Positions 62,279 to 64,000 of a stretch of 64,000 nt of DNA are shown in pieces. Made by a program: the position numbers and the translations under genes. This DNA comes from a bacterium (GTDB lineage: Bacteria > Desulfobacterota > JAPLJL01). The notes below the pieces were generated by a model. It searched no databases. It was not told the DNA's origin and worked only from the letters and a program-made list of their open reading frames with translations. The DNA lies in contig JAQTNV010000012.1 of the NCBI GenBank assembly GCA_028713675.1, positions 1 through 64,000 of the forward strand, written 5' to 3'. How positions within the stretch are numbered: position 1 is the stretch's first letter; every line of letters starts with the position of its first letter.

Positions 62279-63685
62279 ATGGACCTAATTTTTGGTAAAG
62301 ACGTGAAACTCAGGGAAGACCGCGTTTTAAAGCGGCTCGAGGGGATCGTCAGCCGGGACAATCTTTTCACGGACGCGGAACACCTGGTGTCCTATTCTTA
62401 CGACGCCCTGAACCGGGAGACGCTCCCGGCCGCGGTGGCTTTTCCCCGCTCCGCCCTGGAGGTTTCCGAAATTCTCCAGGTCGCCTCCGAGGAAGGTTTC
62501 CCGGTAATTCCCCGGGGGGCGGGTTCGGGGAGGGCGGGGGGCTCCATCCCGGTCCCGGAAGGGCTGGTGCTTTCCCTGGAGCGCTTGACCACGATTCACA
62601 ATATTGACGGCGACAATCTTCTGGCGGAAACGGATCCCGGGGTGGTGACCGGGGTGCTCCACCAGCGGGTCCAGGCCGAGAAGCTTTTTTATCCCCCCGA
62701 CCCCGCCAGCCAGAGCTTCTGCACGATCGGAGGCAATGTTTCCACCAACGCCGGCGGTCTCCGGACCGTGAAATACGGGGTGACCCGGGATTACATCCTG
62801 GCCCTGGAAGCCGTCCTGCCCGACGGAAGGATTCTCCACGCCGGCCGGAAAACGCGGAAGAGCGTCGTCGGTTACGATCTGGTCCGCCTCCTGGTCGGCT
62901 CGGAAGGAACCCTGGCGGTGGTCACCCGGATCACCGTGAAGCTCATTCCCCTGCCCGAAGGGAGGAAAACTCTGCTGGCTTATTTCCCGGACGTGTCCCG
63001 GGCGGGGAACGCGGTCCGGACGGTTTTACGGAAGGGATTTCTGCCGGCCACGATGGAATTTTTGGACGGCGGCAGTCTCAGGGTTTTAAGGGACGCGGGC
63101 AAGATCACCCTTCCGGAAAAGGCGGGGGCCCTGATCCTGATCGAGGACGACGGATATCCGGAGGCCCTGGAGCGGGCGATGCCGCGGATGAAGGAAATTC
63201 TGGGAGAGGCGGGGGCCTTCGAGGTCCTGATCGCCGAGGACCAGAAGGCCGCCGATAACCTCTGGGGGGCCCGCCGGGCGCTTTCCCCGACCCTGGCCAA
63301 GCTCTATCCGCAGCGGATCAGCGAGGACGTGGCTGTTCCCCTCGACCGGATCGCCGACCTCCTCCGGGCCACCGAGGAAATCTGCCGGGGGCGGGGAGTG
63401 GGAAACGCCAACTTCGGCCACGCCGGCGACGGGAATATCCATCTGAACCTCCTTTTTGATGCTCAGAACCATCAGCAGGTCGAGTCCGCCGAGGCCGCGG
63501 TCGGGGAAATCCTCCGGGCGGTGGTCGGGATGGGCGGGACCATCTCCGGGGAACACGGCATCGGGCTGGCCAAGCGGCCCTATCTTTCCCTGGAAGTCCT
63601 GGAGCCGGCCCTGGGCCTGATGAAACGGATCAAGCAGGCCTTCGATCCGAAAGGAATCCTGAACCCGGGAAAAATATTACCCTGA
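62279..63685 (+). CDS. FAD-linked oxidase, GlcD/D-lactate dehydrogenase type
   Basis: This 468-residue enzyme belongs to the GlcD/D-2-hydroxyacid dehydrogenase family. The FAD domain has VIPRGAGSGRAGGSIPVPEG (about 75-94), DPASQSFCTIGGNVSTNAGG and VVGYDLVRLLVGSEGTLAVV. The C-terminal cap carries NANFGHAGDGNIHLNL and GGTISGEHGIGLAKRPYL. It oxidises glycolate or D-lactate-like acids. It follows the large lipoprotein by three bases. The usual iron-sulfur partner GlcF is not in view, although the window ends 315 bases later. Confidence 0.88.
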   Translation: MDLIFGKDVKLREDRVLKRLEGIVSRDNLFTDAEHLVSYSYDALNRETLPAAVAFPRSALEVSEILQVASEEGFPVIPRGAGSGRAGGSIPVPEGLVLSLERLTTIHNIDGDNLLAETDPGVVTGVLHQRVQAEKLFYPPDPASQSFCTIGGNVSTNAGGLRTVKYGVTRDYILALEAVLPDGRILHAGRKTRKSVVGYDLVRLLVGSEGTLAVVTRITVKLIPLPEGRKTLLAYFPDVSRAGNAVRTVLRKGFLPATMEFLDGGSLRVLRDAGKITLPEKAGALILIEDDGYPEALERAMPRMKEILGEAGAFEVLIAEDQKAADNLWGARRALSPTLAKLYPQRISEDVAVPLDRIADLLRATEEICRGRGVGNANFGHAGDGNIHLNLLFDAQNHQQVESAEAAVGEILRAVVGMGGTISGEHGIGLAKRPYLSLEVLEPALGLMKRIKQAFDPKGILNPGKILP

Positions 63686-64000
63686 CGGGCGATTGTATAT
63701 TGACGAATGACGATTGCGGAATATATAAAAACAGTTTCGGGTCTCTGGTTTCGGGTTTCGAGTTAAGCCAAAAAAACCCAATAAGCCAGATTAACCAGAA
63801 TGTAGGGCAAGGCTTTTCGATCAGATCCCGAGGCATTGTGGTCGAGGGAAGCCTTGCGGGAAACGAGGGAAATCAGTTTGTCGGGAAATCCGGAAAGGGA
63901 TATCAGGGGAGCAGGGGATCAGGTAAAGAAAAGCATTTTGGGTTTAAAATTTTGCATTAAACCCTATGCTCCATGCCCTCTGCCCTATGCGATCAGGAGC
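63686..64000. repeat. 3' end of the window: intergenic word repeats
   Basis: No gene is recognisable. The region contains TTGACGAATGACGATTGCGG words (63698-63717), GTTTCGGGTCTCTGGTTTCG words (63734-63753), the inverted diverged copy of the 6112 element (about 63808-63855) and a CTATGCTCCATGCCCTCTGC word (63964-63983). Confidence 0.6.

Overview
The window is bacterial chromosome from a high-GC diderm. Outer-membrane barrels, lipoproteins with lipoboxes, a TonB-dependent receptor and a YidC with a large periplasmic domain all point to two membranes. The gene order ilvD-ilvB-ilvN-ilvC-psd-pssA-leuA is one I know from Geobacter-like Desulfobacterota (the former Deltaproteobacteria). I infer that lineage but cannot name a species.

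Layout. 0-6 kb: start of rpsT, a PilZ protein, then a lipid-looking block with a Tam41-type CTP:phosphatidate cytidylyltransferase homologue and two tandem diacylglycerol-kinase-like paralogues; next a small barrel protein and a flavodoxin-ferredoxin fusion. 6-10 kb: a seven-PAS NarL-type sensor kinase. 10-19 kb: the branched-chain amino acid and phosphatidylethanolamine operon. 19-22 kb: a TonB receptor and an ABC-type binding protein. 22-27 kb: uvrC and an AT-rich patch (tail-anchored protein, TPR protein, ORF6N protein). 27-35 kb: an APH-like kinase, a helical protein and an AttH/CrtC-like protein, then three genes bounded by perfect 64-bp inverted repeats, a saccharopine-dehydrogenase-like enzyme and an antitoxin-like/membrane protein fusion. 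35-41 kb: an FGGY kinase, an AbrB/RelE-type toxin-antitoxin pair, a SagB-like nitroreductase, and pit with its DUF47 partner. 41-52 kb: the replication origin, with two perfect parS sites, mnmE, two beta-propeller lipoproteins, jag, yidC, yidD, rnpA, rpmH, and divergently dnaA and dnaN with DnaA boxes on both sides of dnaA. 52-64 kb: a barrel protein, a nucleotidyltransferase/small-protein pair with an elaborate operator, an FGE-sulfatase lipoprotein, dapA-dapB, a glycosyltransferase, a 1283-residue lipoprotein and a GlcD-type FAD oxidase.

The genes suggest linked phospholipid steps: phosphatidate (kinases), CDP-diacylglycerol (Tam41-like), phosphatidylserine (pssA), phosphatidylethanolamine (psd). 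The two toxin-antitoxin-like modules each carry a palindromic site inside the promoter spacer, which suggests autoregulation.

Intergenic DNA is unusual. It is filled with short dispersed palindromes and word-like degenerate repeats, some nested in one another and two apparently recruited into the starts of exported proteins. I found no tRNA, rRNA, CRISPR array, riboswitch or insertion-sequence transposase.
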